NCBI GenBank assembly: GCA_910574915.1
Contig: CAJTCR010000002.1
Coordinates: 110,888 to 174,887 of the forward strand
Origin: Eubacteriaceae bacterium
GTDB lineage: Bacteria; Bacillota; Clostridia; Lachnospirales; Lachnospiraceae
Reading direction: 5' to 3'
Length of the DNA: 64,000 nt
Every line of letters starts with the position of its first letter. The first letter of the stretch is position 1. Under the pieces are notes generated by a model that was given only the letters and a program-made list of their open reading frames with translations, did not search any database and had not been told where the DNA came from. A program made the position numbers and the translations under genes. Shown piece by piece: positions 41,148 to 52,081 of the stretch.

Positions 41148-42578
41148 CTATTTGCCTGCCTGCTCCTGCTGCCTTGCGGCGTCAGCCTTGAGCGCCGTCT
41201 TCTGGCTGTCGTCCACGCCTTCGGATTTTTCTTTTTGAAACAAAATCTTGACCGTCAGCAGGATCAGCTTTAGATCCAGCCAGAGCGAATAGTTTTCGAT
41301 ATACGTCAGATCCAGCTTTAACTTATCATACGGCACCGTATTATACTGCCCGTACACCTGCGCATAGCCCGTCAGCCCGGCTTTTACCTTAAGGCGGAAC
41401 CGAAACTGTGGAATGCTCTGTTCATATTCCCTCGTAATCTCCTCGCGCTCCGGGCGCGGCCCGACAAACGACATGTCCCCGACCAGCACGTTAAAAAGCT
41501 GCGGCAGCTCGTCCACATGCAGCCTGCGGATCACCTTCCCGACCGGAGTGATCCGGTCATCGTGCTCGCTCGCCAGCCTTGCGCCCCGCTTTTCCGATTC
41601 CACGATCATGCTGCGGAACTTATAGATCTGAAACGGCCTGCCATCCTTTGTAATCCGCTCCTGCGAATAAAAAACCGGCCCGCCGTCGTATAGTTTAATC
41701 GCAGCCGCTATGACAAGCATCACCGGAGCCGCGATCACACAGCCGCAAAACCCGATTGCAATATCCATCGCACGCTTGCAAAAGCTCTGCCCGAAGGTCA
41801 TGCCCTGGTTGCGGAACAGTAACAGCGGCGAATCAAACAAATCGATCTCCGATGCGCTGATAATCATAATATCCGAGATCTTCGGCACCGAATAGCAGCG
41901 GATATTGTTCTGAAAGCAGAATTTTAAAAACTGGTTGCGCTCATGGGACGGGATATCGCCGATAATTACCGATTCATACTGTGCGATCTTGTTTAAAATC
42001 GTCTCCATCCCCGCCTTTAAATGCACCGTTTCTTTGACCTTGTATTTATCTCCGCGCGACTGTAGCTTGCGGATCAGTGCCTTTGGGCTGATATTCCCAT
42101 AGATCAGGAGCATCTCGTGCGGCGGGTACAGCCTTGCATATATGCTGCGCATTGCGACGATCCATACGACGCCGACCGCTATCTGCATAAGCGCAAGCAC
42201 GGCAATCGGCGTTGCAAACTGCAAAAACTTCCACTTTGCAATCAGCGCAAGCTGCAAATATTCGACCGCATTTGCCGCGCACACAGACAAGATCTGTGAG
42301 TACAGCACGTCCAGGTTGCGCAGGTAGCCGACCCGAAAGCCGCCGAGCACCTTCATAAACAAAATCAGCACAACCGCATACAGGACGATAATCGTCCAAT
42401 GGCCTCTCCGGTAATAGTAAAAATATCGGAAATACTTGCGCATACTTTTTAGTTCTCTGTTTGCATAATAGTTATACCACAGACATGCAAACATCGCCGT
42501 CTGCACTGCAACAATCAGGATTGTTCCAAGCAGCATAATAAAACGTTTGTATTGCTCTTTTGAATGTGTATCAGCCAT
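41148..42578 (-). CDS. Polyprenyl glycosylphosphotransferase 2 (initiating sugar transferase)
   Basis: This is the second such enzyme in the locus, 476 residues, only distantly like the first. N-terminal membrane helices, middle domain with LLIYGNISPKALIRKLQ, transferase domain CKRAMDIAIGFCGCVIAAP, QERITKDGRPFQIYKFRSM, VDELPQLFNVLVGDMSFVGPRPER, KAGLTGYAQVYGQYNT. The C-terminal 25 residues are charged. Two initiators suggest two glycans or two different starter sugars. Confidence 0.93.
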   Translation of the reverse strand: MADTHSKEQYKRFIMLLGTILIVAVQTAMFACLWYNYYANRELKSMRKYFRYFYYYRRGHWTIIVLYAVVLILFMKVLGGFRVGYLRNLDVLYSQILSVCAANAVEYLQLALIAKWKFLQFATPIAVLALMQIAVGVVWIVAMRSIYARLYPPHEMLLIYGNISPKALIRKLQSRGDKYKVKETVHLKAGMETILNKIAQYESVIIGDIPSHERNQFLKFCFQNNIRCYSVPKISDIMIISASEIDLFDSPLLLFRNQGMTFGQSFCKRAMDIAIGFCGCVIAAPVMLVIAAAIKLYDGGPVFYSQERITKDGRPFQIYKFRSMIVESEKRGARLASEHDDRITPVGKVIRRLHVDELPQLFNVLVGDMSFVGPRPEREEITREYEQSIPQFRFRLKVKAGLTGYAQVYGQYNTVPYDKLKLDLTYIENYSLWLDLKLILLTVKILFQKEKSEGVDDSQKTALKADAARQQEQAGK

Positions 42579-42582
42579 AGAT

Positions 42583-44391
42583 TTAGTTTCCTGTCAGTTT
42601 TTTCTTTATTTTCCTCGCCACTTTCAAGATTCCCTGTCCCTTAAGCAGTTCATTCTGTGCAACTACACGGTCATAATCCGCTTTCAGCTCTGTGATATTA
42701 AAAAATCTGCGCTCCAGCAGGTTTACCATCTCCCGGTACGGCACAAGCCCTCCGGTCACATACTGCTGAAATGCTTCTTCCATCTGTGCATATACGTCTG
42801 CTTCCTCTTTCGGAATGCCTGTCTCCATAAGCAGCCGCTCCATCGACAGCTCTTTTTTGTGCTTGTTTTCCTGATGCAGGAAAAACAGCGTCCTATAAAT
42901 GATAAAATTGTGCGGAACCGGAAAAAAGAACGTCCATTCATAATCGATCACATGCCAGGTTCCGTCTGCATCTTCCAAAATATTCGGCAGGACCAGGTCA
43001 ATATCTGACACTTCGCTGCACATCGTCTGTCCCAGCACTTGTACTCCCGCAGGCGTGCCAAACACCGCGGCAAACCCTTCGGTCATGGCAAACGGCACCT
43101 GCCCGCCGCCCGTTCTGATATACCGGACGATCCTGTTAAGAATCTGAAATATTTTTTCCCAGTTTTCCGCCGCTGCCGCCTGTCCGATCTGTTCTTGCAA
43201 TGCCCCCGCGTGAAGAAGCTCAAACTCTGCGTAAACGGCGCCGTCTTTCCCTCTTTTTTCCTCGCAGCGGTTAAATCGAAGGTCTGTGTTTTGGTACTGC
43301 CCCGACAGCCGCTGATACGCTTCTAAAATATGTGCCACATGGGCGGCACCCTGTTCATACATTGCCCTCTTTCGTACACTGTGCTTTGTAATCTCCGTGC
43401 AGACCGCGTGTTCCCTGCTGCGGTCTGAGGCATATCTTACGTAAACGGCTTCCTGCGTGATCCCCGTCTGCCCATCCTGCGCCGCGCCTTCTCTGGCAAG
43501 GCACAAATACGCGTTGGAGAAAAACGGGAACTGTCCTTCCTCTATAATGCTGTCAAACACCTTCTGTTCCTGAAACAACAGAATGCGGTCATCTTCATAA
43601 TTTGTAATATTATATGTTAAATCCCCTTTCTGGGGAAGATATTTGTCCGAATAAATATCCAGCGCAAAACGCTCGTCTGGATATGGATAATAAAACTCCC
43701 GCTGCAAAAATCCGCTTTGTTCCAGCAGCTTTTCCAGCCTGTTCCTGGAATACAGCCGCACACCCGCCGTTTCCAGCCCGGCAAAATAATTTTTTGTATA
43801 CGGCTCTTTATTTCCTGCCCAGTATTTGAGCCCAAATTTATTTTTCGCAGCCAGTATCAGCAGCCCGCCAGGCTTTAAATGGCGCCGGATCTGTAAGAGC
43901 AGCTCCCCCGCGCTTTCTTCCACAATCGGGACATCCACTGCTGCCACCACATCATAATCACTGTCCAAATACGGCTGGCACTGCGCAAGCGGCGCCGCAT
44001 AAATCGTAAGCTGCCCCTCCTGCACCTGCCTGTGCCGCAGCGCATTCAGCCTGGCATAATGCGCATTTTCTTCCTGACATGTTACCACCGCGCCTTTTTT
44101 TAACAGCGCCGAGGTAATCGTACCGCACCCTGCGCCAAGCTCCAGCACCTTTGCCTGCCTCGGCAGGTGCAGCCACTTCACAATATTCGCCCTGGATTCT
44201 GCCAGTTGGTACATAACCGTCCAGCTTTTTGCCGCCGTAATCCGGCTGTGATAGTCCTCTTCCCTGCTCCCAAGCACAATTTCCTCAAGCAGCCGATCGT
44301 CTAGCTGCTGTGTTTCTTCCTCGCACTGTTCCCTGCACTGTCCGCATTTTGCGCTGTAAAACAGCACATTTCCAAGCTTTTCTTTTTCCAT
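42583..44391 (-). CDS. Methyltransferase-kinase fusion resembling WbdD
   Basis: Residues 1-25 hold three Cys (16, 19, 23). Residues about 60-260 are a class I SAM methyltransferase (motif I VLELGAGCG at 82-90, HLKPGGLLIL). Residues about 290-540 resemble an aminoglycoside-phosphotransferase-like kinase: D465/N470 in DIDLVLPNIL and D483 in VIDYEWTF. A basic helix ends the protein (LKADYDRVVAQNELLKGQGILKVARKIKKKL). The order methyltransferase, kinase, helix is that of WbdD, the chain terminator in ABC-exported E. coli O9a. A terminator or side-chain modifier role is inferred from this and the ABC exporter nearby. Confidence 0.72.
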   Translation of the reverse strand: MEKEKLGNVLFYSAKCGQCREQCEEETQQLDDRLLEEIVLGSREEDYHSRITAAKSWTVMYQLAESRANIVKWLHLPRQAKVLELGAGCGTITSALLKKGAVVTCQEENAHYARLNALRHRQVQEGQLTIYAAPLAQCQPYLDSDYDVVAAVDVPIVEESAGELLLQIRRHLKPGGLLILAAKNKFGLKYWAGNKEPYTKNYFAGLETAGVRLYSRNRLEKLLEQSGFLQREFYYPYPDERFALDIYSDKYLPQKGDLTYNITNYEDDRILLFQEQKVFDSIIEEGQFPFFSNAYLCLAREGAAQDGQTGITQEAVYVRYASDRSREHAVCTEITKHSVRKRAMYEQGAAHVAHILEAYQRLSGQYQNTDLRFNRCEEKRGKDGAVYAEFELLHAGALQEQIGQAAAAENWEKIFQILNRIVRYIRTGGGQVPFAMTEGFAAVFGTPAGVQVLGQTMCSEVSDIDLVLPNILEDADGTWHVIDYEWTFFFPVPHNFIIYRTLFFLHQENKHKKELSMERLLMETGIPKEEADVYAQMEEAFQQYVTGGLVPYREMVNLLERRFFNITELKADYDRVVAQNELLKGQGILKVARKIKKKLTGN

Positions 44392-44406
44392 TCTTTTTCG
44401 TTCGCC

Positions 44407-44970
44407 CTATCCGCGGTAAGTCTGCGTAAACGCGCGGATGCCGCCCCACTGCTTGTCTTTTTCTGCCATAAGAAGCTCCATGCCGTCCGGGATCGGCCAC
44501 GCAATGCCAATCTCTGGATCGCTGTACAAAAGCCCGCCTTCGTCATTCGGATGATAAAAATCCGTACATTTATATGCAAACTCCGCATAGTCTGACAATA
44601 CTAAAAATCCATGCGCAAAGTCCTTCGGGATAAAAAACTGCTTTTTATTCTCTTCCGAAAGGTAGACGCCATGCCACTTGCCATACGTCTTAGAACCCTT
44701 GCGTAAGTCGACTGCCACGTCGTACACTTCCCCGCGGATCACTCTGACCAGCTTGTCCTGCGGATAGTGGATCTGAAAATGCAGCCCACGCAGCACCCCT
44801 TTTTGAGACGCCGACTGGTTGTCCTGTACAAACTGCACATCGATTCCTGCTTCTTTAAAATCCTGATAATTGTAAGTCTCCATAAAATAACCGCGCGCAT
44901 CTTCAAATACCGTCGGCGTAATTTCATACAGCCCATCAATCTCGCACGTTGTCACTGTAATTTTCCCCAT
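44407..44970 (-). CDS. rfbC: dTDP-4-dehydrorhamnose 3,5-epimerase
   Basis: The 187-residue cupin epimerizes the 4-keto sugar at C3 and C5, step 3 of dTDP-L-rhamnose synthesis. Motifs: GYFMETYNYQDFKEAGI, VQDNQSASQKGVLRGLHFQ, RVIRGEVYDVAVDLRKGS, IPKDFAHGFLVLSD. AAGGGAG before ATG. Neighbour rfbA is 32 bp upstream. Confidence 0.97.
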   Translation of the reverse strand: MGKITVTTCEIDGLYEITPTVFEDARGYFMETYNYQDFKEAGIDVQFVQDNQSASQKGVLRGLHFQIHYPQDKLVRVIRGEVYDVAVDLRKGSKTYGKWHGVYLSEENKKQFFIPKDFAHGFLVLSDYAEFAYKCTDFYHPNDEGGLLYSDPEIGIAWPIPDGMELLMAEKDKQWGGIRAFTQTYRG

Positions 44971-45002
44971 CTGCTGCTCCCTTCTGTATCTTTCTGTATG
45001 CT

Positions 45003-45872
<870 letters not shown>

Positions 45873-45902
45873 GGATGTATGCTCCTTTTTGTATTTATCA
45901 CT

Positions 45903-48386
45903 CTATTTTAGCAATTCAATTCTCCTGAGAGAAAAATCCTGATACCTTCTTGTCAGATTCGGATTGTAATACGGGTCGCCTTCGCTGATCATCTTTGCGT
46001 ACCTTGTCGTAAACAAATCGACCTCGCGATTGTACCGTGCCAGCTTTTCGGGCGTATTTTCCACCCCTCTGGACTTGTATTCATAATGGTGCAGCATCGC
46101 AAACGGATTGTATACGACCAGCCTGCCGGTCTGCCTGACCTTTAGGCAGTAATCAATGTCATTATACGCAATCTGAAAATTCTCATCCATGCCGCCGACT
46201 TCTTCAAACACACTCTTTTTCGTCATCAGACATGCCGCCGTTACCGCACTGTAGTCCTGTGGACAAAAAATCCGGTTCTGGTAGCCGCCGTTTTCTTTTG
46301 GAAAGCCCTGAAAGCCTTCTCCGCAGATGCCGCCCAGCCCGACAATCACGCCCGCATGTTGGATCGTATCATCAAAGTAAAACAGCCTCGCCCCGCAGAC
46401 GCCGACGTCCTCGCGCATACAGTATCCGAGCATCTCCTGTATAAAATCCGGCGTGATCACTTCCGTATCATTGTTCAGCAGCAAAATATACTCGCCGCGC
46501 GAATACGCCACGCCGAAATTCGTAATCCTGGAATAGTTAAACACATCCTCCCAGACTACGACGCGTACACGCGCCCACTGCTCCTGCAATTTTTTATAAT
46601 AGTCAAACGTACTTTCTTCAGTGCTGTTGTTTTCTATAATAACAATCTCATAGTTTGGATACGTGCATTTTGCAAATATCGACTGCAAACAGGTGTCCAG
46701 GTCGTCAATATGGTCTTTATTTGGAATATTAATCGACACAAGCGGCGTCTCTTCCCACTGATAGGCTGTATGGTAAATGCCAGGCGTCTCTGACAGCTTT
46801 GCCACAGCCGGTATGCCCATGCGCTTATAGTGCGCGTTCAAAATAAGGTCTCCCATATAGCGCGCCTGCTTCGCCGTTTCCCTCCTATGGTATACGGCAC
46901 GCGGCAGATGCCCGACCTTTTCTGCCGCTTCCGCTGCGCGCAGATAATAGTCATACGCTGCATCTTCCTGATACGCCGGATTCCACGCCCCTGCCTTTGT
47001 TGCCGTATCAAAGCGCAGCAGCACCAGATGGCCCAGATAATTGGTTGCGCGCAGCAGGTCTATATTAAAGTCCGATTTAAAGTCCGGTTCCCGGTAGCTT
47101 CTGCCGTCCTCTGATATCTGGTCTTCATCGGTGTAGCACAGATCCATAGCAGGATCTTTGCGTATCAACTGCGCGCAGCTATACAGTGCATCCGGCTCTA
47201 ACGTATCGCCGGGCGCAAGCAGCGTGATCCAAAACGGATTGCCTGGCTGCTGCCCGTTTTTCGCCAATGTCTCGCGAAAGCCCGCGGCAACACGCTGGTG
47301 ATACTCTTCTTCCCCATCGGCAGGTACAAGCTCGATTCTGTCTTTTGGCACATACGCCTGCACCCGTTCCGCCATTTTCTCCTGTTCGGACGAGGTACAT
47401 ACAAGCACCCATTTCCAGTTGGCATACGTCTGGTTTTTTAACGAAGCCGCTGTACCGGCAAGCACATGCGCATCCTGATATGGCGTTACCACATAGATCG
47501 CCGCGCCGCCTGGTGTTGACTGCTGCGCACGCCGCTGCCTGTCCAGCTCTCTTTCGGACGGCATATTTTTTCTGCGCCACTTCATATAATTGCCGGTATC
47601 CCCGATCAGTTCGTACAGCTCATTGACCGCACGCTTGCACGCCTGCTTCACTCCGTTGCGCTTCATATAATAATTCGCTTTTTTCAGATACAGCAGCAGC
47701 TTGTTTTTATCGACCGCGCTGAACTCTTTTGTTACGGAATGTTCTCCGTCTGTGATTTGCAGTACCATCTTCTTTCTGCCGTTTACCGGAACCGTCACGC
47801 TGAACCCGCTGTCATACAGCTTGTCCGCCTCCCGGTATTCAAGCGCCACATCCGGCTTGGGAAAATGGCTGACCTCGCATTTCATCGGCTCCTTTGCCTG
47901 ATCAAATACGTTAATTTTAATCGGCTTTGCCGATGCTGCCCAGCCGTTTACAACGCAGCTCGCCCCGGTAGACTGGATGCCCATAATCCGGTAGCTGATC
48001 TGCCCTTGCATCCTGCGAAGCTGTGCGACGCGCCGTTCATATACCCGGCTGCCGTCCCCAAGGCACAAAAACAGCCTGCGGTATCTGGACAAATCATTCG
48101 GCAGTGTTGCAATTATGACATATTCCGTCGTTACCTTCAAGTCATATTTTGCGTATTTCTGCCGCACAGACGCATCTGAAAAGCACAGCACCTGCACATC
48201 CAGCCGCTCACAGTCCAGCGTTGCCATAAACCATCCGCGCGCAGACACATCTTTTCCCTGCGCCCCGGCCGTTGGCTCCTCGGCTGCGGCAACGCTTTCG
48301 TCTGAAAACCATCCGGTCATCACATAGCGGTGCATATCTGCGATATGAAAATGTCCCTCCTGTACTACAAATCTATTTTCATTCAT
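45903..48386 (-). CDS. Two-domain family 2 glycosyltransferase
   Basis: This 827-residue protein has an N-terminal 290-residue region of beta-rich sequence (FHIADMHRYVMTGWF), then a GT-A domain (about 300-510, AIYVVTPYQDAHVLAGTAASLKNQTYANWKWVLV; CYTDEDQI) and a second GT-A domain (about 555-800, VSINIPNKDHIDDLDTCLQSI, LLLNNDTEVI, NDIDYCLKV). Such tandem GT2 proteins extend rhamnose-rich glycans. ATG 48386 is preceded by AAGGG; a TTG two codons upstream is possible. Confidence 0.88.
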   Translation of the reverse strand: MNENRFVVQEGHFHIADMHRYVMTGWFSDESVAAAEEPTAGAQGKDVSARGWFMATLDCERLDVQVLCFSDASVRQKYAKYDLKVTTEYVIIATLPNDLSRYRRLFLCLGDGSRVYERRVAQLRRMQGQISYRIMGIQSTGASCVVNGWAASAKPIKINVFDQAKEPMKCEVSHFPKPDVALEYREADKLYDSGFSVTVPVNGRKKMVLQITDGEHSVTKEFSAVDKNKLLLYLKKANYYMKRNGVKQACKRAVNELYELIGDTGNYMKWRRKNMPSERELDRQRRAQQSTPGGAAIYVVTPYQDAHVLAGTAASLKNQTYANWKWVLVCTSSEQEKMAERVQAYVPKDRIELVPADGEEEYHQRVAAGFRETLAKNGQQPGNPFWITLLAPGDTLEPDALYSCAQLIRKDPAMDLCYTDEDQISEDGRSYREPDFKSDFNIDLLRATNYLGHLVLLRFDTATKAGAWNPAYQEDAAYDYYLRAAEAAEKVGHLPRAVYHRRETAKQARYMGDLILNAHYKRMGIPAVAKLSETPGIYHTAYQWEETPLVSINIPNKDHIDDLDTCLQSIFAKCTYPNYEIVIIENNSTEESTFDYYKKLQEQWARVRVVVWEDVFNYSRITNFGVAYSRGEYILLLNNDTEVITPDFIQEMLGYCMREDVGVCGARLFYFDDTIQHAGVIVGLGGICGEGFQGFPKENGGYQNRIFCPQDYSAVTAACLMTKKSVFEEVGGMDENFQIAYNDIDYCLKVRQTGRLVVYNPFAMLHHYEYKSRGVENTPEKLARYNREVDLFTTRYAKMISEGDPYYNPNLTRRYQDFSLRRIELLK

Positions 48387-48397
48387 AGGCAAAGCCC

Positions 48398-49483
48398 TTA
48401 TTTTCCTTTATACATGTCTTGATAATAATTCTGGTAATCACCGTTTGTAACATTTTCCATCCAGTCCTCATGTGCAAAGTACCAGGCAATCGTCTTTTTG
48501 ATCCCGTCTTTAAACATCGTCTCCGGTTCCCAGCCAATCTCTGCTTTAATTTTGTCCGGTGCGATTGCATAACGGCGGTCATGCCCCTTACGGTCTTCAA
48601 TATACGTAATCAGGTCTTTGCTGACCAGCTTGCGCCGTTCGTCCTCTTCTGGCAGCATTTCCAGCAGCGTTTCGATAATAATATGAATAATCTCAATGTT
48701 CTGCTTTTCATTATGCCCGCCAATATTATACGTCTGCCCAAGACGCCCTTTTTCCTGCACCATGTCAATCGCTTTCGCATGATCGTCCACATACAGCCAG
48801 TCACGGACATTTTTCCCGTCTCCATAGACTGGCAGGCTTTTGCCGTGCAGCGCATTGTTGATCATAAGCGGAATCAGTTTTTCCGGGAACTGGTACGGCC
48901 CGTAGTTGTTCGAGCAGTTTGTAATATTTGCCGGAAAATGATACGTGTCGATATACGATTTTACTAAAAAGTCCGAGGCTGCCTTGCTCGCACTGTACGG
49001 GCTGTGCGGCGCATACGGCGTTGTCTCGTAAAAGAATCCGCCGTCTTCTTCCAGCGAGCCGTAGACTTCATCGGTTGATACGTGCAAAAACCGCTTTCCT
49101 TCCAAAAAGCTGCCGTCCGGCTGTTCCCACGCTGCTTTTGCACAATTTAACATAACCGCCGTGCCCATCACGTTTGTCTGCACAAACACTTCCGGGTTGC
49201 GTATGCTGCGGTCTACATGCGATTCTGCCGCAAAATGCACGACACGGTCAATCTCATGTTCCGCAAAAATTCTGCTGATTGCCTCCTTATCGCAGATATC
49301 CGCCTTGATAAACGTGTAGTTTTCCCGTCCCTCTATGTCCTTTAAGTTTTCCAGATTGCCTGCATAGGTCAGCGCATCTACATTGATCATGCGAATATCG
49401 TCCCCATATTTACGAAACATATACTGAATATAATTTGATCCGATAAATCCTGCTCCGCCTGTCACCAAATACGTTCTTGCCAT
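48398..49483 (-). CDS. rfbB: dTDP-glucose 4,6-dehydratase
   Basis: This 361-residue short-chain dehydrogenase-type enzyme makes the 4-keto-6-deoxy sugar, step 2. TGGAGFIGSNYIQYM binds NAD, STDEVYG and YSASKAASD give the catalytic D-E and Y-x3-K, NNYGPYQFPEKLIP is family-specific. The C-terminus DWMENVTNGDYQNYYQ is typical. GGAG before ATG. Confidence 0.97.
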   Translation of the reverse strand: MARTYLVTGGAGFIGSNYIQYMFRKYGDDIRMINVDALTYAGNLENLKDIEGRENYTFIKADICDKEAISRIFAEHEIDRVVHFAAESHVDRSIRNPEVFVQTNVMGTAVMLNCAKAAWEQPDGSFLEGKRFLHVSTDEVYGSLEEDGGFFYETTPYAPHSPYSASKAASDFLVKSYIDTYHFPANITNCSNNYGPYQFPEKLIPLMINNALHGKSLPVYGDGKNVRDWLYVDDHAKAIDMVQEKGRLGQTYNIGGHNEKQNIEIIHIIIETLLEMLPEEDERRKLVSKDLITYIEDRKGHDRRYAIAPDKIKAEIGWEPETMFKDGIKKTIAWYFAHEDWMENVTNGDYQNYYQDMYKGK

Positions 49484-49517
49484 TTTCCTACCGTCTCCTT
49501 CACTCTCTTGCTTCTGC

Positions 49518-50360
49518 CTATAGTATCTCCTTTAGGTATACACTTAATGCATCCTGCCACTGCCGCATTTTAAAGTCCGTCGTCAGCCGCAGCATCTGGT
49601 TATCCAGCACCGAATATGCCGGACGCTTCGCCGCCGCCCCGAACGCTTCGGTCGTGATCTTTTCTACCGCCGTCGCCTTGCCAGCCTGCTTAAAAATCTC
49701 CTCTGCAAACTCTGCCCAACTGCACTCCCCTTCACAGGTTCCGTGAAATACACCGTAATTGTCCGTCGGTTCCAGCAAATGCATCATCTTTGCCAGCTCT
49801 GCCGCGCTGGTCGGCGTTCCTGCCTGGTCGGCGACCACGCGCACACAGTCATTTGACTGCGCTAAGCGCAGCATCGTTGCGACAAAGTTTTTGCCTTCTC
49901 CATACAGCCATGCGGTACGAATAATAAAGTACCTGTTTGAAAAATCCTGTACAAACCGTTCTCCCGCAAGCTTTGTAGAACCGTACACACTCTGCGGGTC
50001 AGGCAGGTCTGTTTCTACATAAGGCGTGTGCGCATCCCCGGAAAACACATAATCCGTCGAGATCTGAAAGATCTTCGCCCCGGTTTCCTGTGCCGCAATG
50101 CTTAGATTTCTCGCGCCTAACGCATTGATTCGAAATGCTTTGTCATATTCGGTTTCACACAGGTCTACCGCAGTCATCGCCCCGCAGTTCATAATGACAT
50201 CCGGCTTCTGCTCGCGTACAAGCCGCATCACCGCATTTTGGTCTGTCACATCCAGCTCAGGCACATCTGTATTGATGATCTGCACCTGTTCTCCTTCGTA
50301 TTCCCGATTTAATGCCCGCCCCAACTGGCCGTTGCATCCGGTAATCAACAGTTTTTTCAT
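49518..50360 (-). CDS. rfbD: dTDP-4-dehydrorhamnose reductase
   Basis: This 280-residue reductase makes dTDP-L-rhamnose, step 4. KKLLITGCNGQLGRAL, ISTDYVFSGD, YGSTKLAGE (Y-x3-K), RTAWLYGEGKNFVATML. AGGAG 7 nt before ATG 50360 sets the start. It is the first gene of the polysaccharide locus in reading direction; only 54 bp separate it from the HPr gene, with no clear terminator between. Confidence 0.96.
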   Translation of the reverse strand: MKKLLITGCNGQLGRALNREYEGEQVQIINTDVPELDVTDQNAVMRLVREQKPDVIMNCGAMTAVDLCETEYDKAFRINALGARNLSIAAQETGAKIFQISTDYVFSGDAHTPYVETDLPDPQSVYGSTKLAGERFVQDFSNRYFIIRTAWLYGEGKNFVATMLRLAQSNDCVRVVADQAGTPTSAAELAKMMHLLEPTDNYGVFHGTCEGECSWAEFAEEIFKQAGKATAVEKITTEAFGAAAKRPAYSVLDNQMLRLTTDFKMRQWQDALSVYLKEIL

Positions 50361-50414
50361 TGCCACTCTCCTAATCCTGTTTCTTTTTGCCCAGCCGCCG
50401 CTGCCGCTTTGATT

Positions 50415-50681
50415 TTATTCACCAAGCCCTGATTCAATCAGCGCTATCATTTCCCGCAACGCAGTTTCTTCGTCTTCGCCTTCACAGATCAGCTCGATCT
50501 CATCGCCGCTCTTTACACAGGCGCCTAGTACGCTTAATACACTCTTTGCATTCGCTACATTTTCTCCGCCATATTTGAATGTAATCACGGAGGTATATTC
50601 GATCGCATTTTTGCATAAAACTCCTGCCGGGCGCAGATGCAGGCCCGTCGGGTTTTTTATTTTTACCTTTTGACTTACCAT
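50415..50681 (-). CDS. HPr-family phosphocarrier protein
   Basis: The 88-residue HPr has the active His in TGLHLRPAG and the regulatory-serine region NAKSVLSVLGACVKSGDEIEL. It carries phosphate in the PTS and in Gram-positives is phosphorylated at Ser46 to serve carbon catabolite control. No ptsI follows, so this may be an auxiliary HPr. The usual GLHARPA is GLHLRPA here. Confidence 0.93.
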   Translation of the reverse strand: MVSQKVKIKNPTGLHLRPAGVLCKNAIEYTSVITFKYGGENVANAKSVLSVLGACVKSGDEIELICEGEDEETALREMIALIESGLGE

Positions 50682-50729
50682 CCTTCTTACCTCGTATCAT
50701 ATGATTTTCTTTTCCTGTTATGCTTTTGT

Positions 50730-52079
50730 CTACAGCATAATTTTTGTAATCAGCTCTGCCAGTTTTTCTGCTTCCTTATCGATCTCCTGCTGGTTTTTTC
50801 CTTCGATCATTACGCGCACAAGCGGTTCTGTCCCGGACGGGCGGATCAGCACCCTGCCTTCGCCGTGGAACTTCTGCTCTAACTCCTGAATCGCTTCCGC
50901 GACTTCTGTGTATTCCATATAATGCTCTTTTTTATGGTTTGGCACTTTGGCGTTTACAAGTGCCTGCGGATAGATTTCCATAACCGAAGCAAGCTCCGAG
51001 AGCTTTTTCTTTGTATCCACCATTACCTGTAGTACGTGCAGTGCGCTTAACAAGCCGTCTCCCGTCGTATTGTCGTCTAAAAAAATAATATGCCCGGACT
51101 GCTCTCCGCCAATATTATACCCATTTTCACGCATATTTTCCAGTACATAACGGTCGCCGACTTTCGTCTTTTCCACATGGATGCCGTTTTGCTGCCCCAT
51201 AATCGTAAATCCGAGATTACTCATAACCGTAACGACAATCGTATCTTTTTTCAAAGTGCCCTTCTGCTTCATATAGTTTCCGCAGATCGCCATCAACTGG
51301 TCGCCGTCTACCAGCCTGCCCTGTTCATCTACCGCTAACAGGCGGTCGGCATCGCCGTCAAACGCAAGCCCGATATCTGCTTTTTCATAGACAACTCTCG
51401 CCTTTAGCTCATCCATATGTGTCGAACCGCAGTTGGCATTGATATTCGTGCCGTCCGGGTTTACATGGATCGGGATCAAATCCGCCCCCAGCTCCCGCAG
51501 CGCCTTGACGGATGTATAATAGGAAGCGCCTTCTGCGCAGTCCGCTACAATTTTCAGACCGTGCAGGTTTACCGGTACGCATTTTTTAATAAATTTAACA
51601 TATTCGTCGCGGATATCAAAACGGTAGTCAATCCTGCCTACGCCGGAACCAACCGGAAGCGTGACGTCCTTCATTTTATTTTTAATCAGCGCCTCGATCT
51701 CGTCCTCCAGCTCGTCAGACAGCTTGTAGCCTTCTCCGTTAAAAAACTTAATCCCGTTAAATTCCATCGGATTGTGCGAAGCAGAGATCATGACCCCCGC
51801 ATCCACCTTATGTCTTCTTGTCAGATAAGCGACTGCCGGCGTCGGCAGCACTCCTACGTAAATCGCGTTTGCACCGACAGAACAGATGCCCGCCATCAAT
51901 GCATTCGCCAGCATCCCGCCGGATATGCGGGTATCACAGCCAACGATCAATGTCGGCTGATGCTCCTTTTCGCGTGTCAGCACAAAGGCGCCTGCCTGCC
52001 CTAACTGTGTTGCGAGCTCAATCGTAAGCTCTGCTCCTGCAACTCCCCTGACACCGTCTGTTCCAAACATTCTGCCCAT
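50730..52079 (-). CDS. glmM: Phosphoglucosamine mutase
   Basis: This 449-residue enzyme turns GlcN-6-P into GlcN-1-P for UDP-GlcNAc. Opening [14 protein letters not shown], active-site serine in [19 protein letters not shown], metal loop DGDADRL, sugar loop GGEQSGHI, phosphate loop [12 protein letters not shown]. Its start is 2 bp after the cdaR stop, in the cdaA-cdaR-glmM order known in Firmicutes, where the mutase can bind and restrain CdaA. Confidence 0.97.
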   Translation of the reverse strand: MGRMFGTDGVRGVAGAELTIELATQLGQAGAFVLTREKEHQPTLIVGCDTRISGGMLANALMAGICSVGANAIYVGVLPTPAVAYLTRRHKVDAGVMISASHNPMEFNGIKFFNGEGYKLSDELEDEIEALIKNKMKDVTLPVGSGVGRIDYRFDIRDEYVKFIKKCVPVNLHGLKIVADCAEGASYYTSVKALRELGADLIPIHVNPDGTNINANCGSTHMDELKARVVYEKADIGLAFDGDADRLLAVDEQGRLVDGDQLMAICGNYMKQKGTLKKDTIVVTVMSNLGFTIMGQQNGIHVEKTKVGDRYVLENMRENGYNIGGEQSGHIIFLDDNTTGDGLLSALHVLQVMVDTKKKLSELASVMEIYPQALVNAKVPNHKKEHYMEYTEVAEAIQELEQKFHGEGRVLIRPSGTEPLVRVMIEGKNQQEIDKEAEKLAELITKIML

Positions 52080-52081
52080 TT

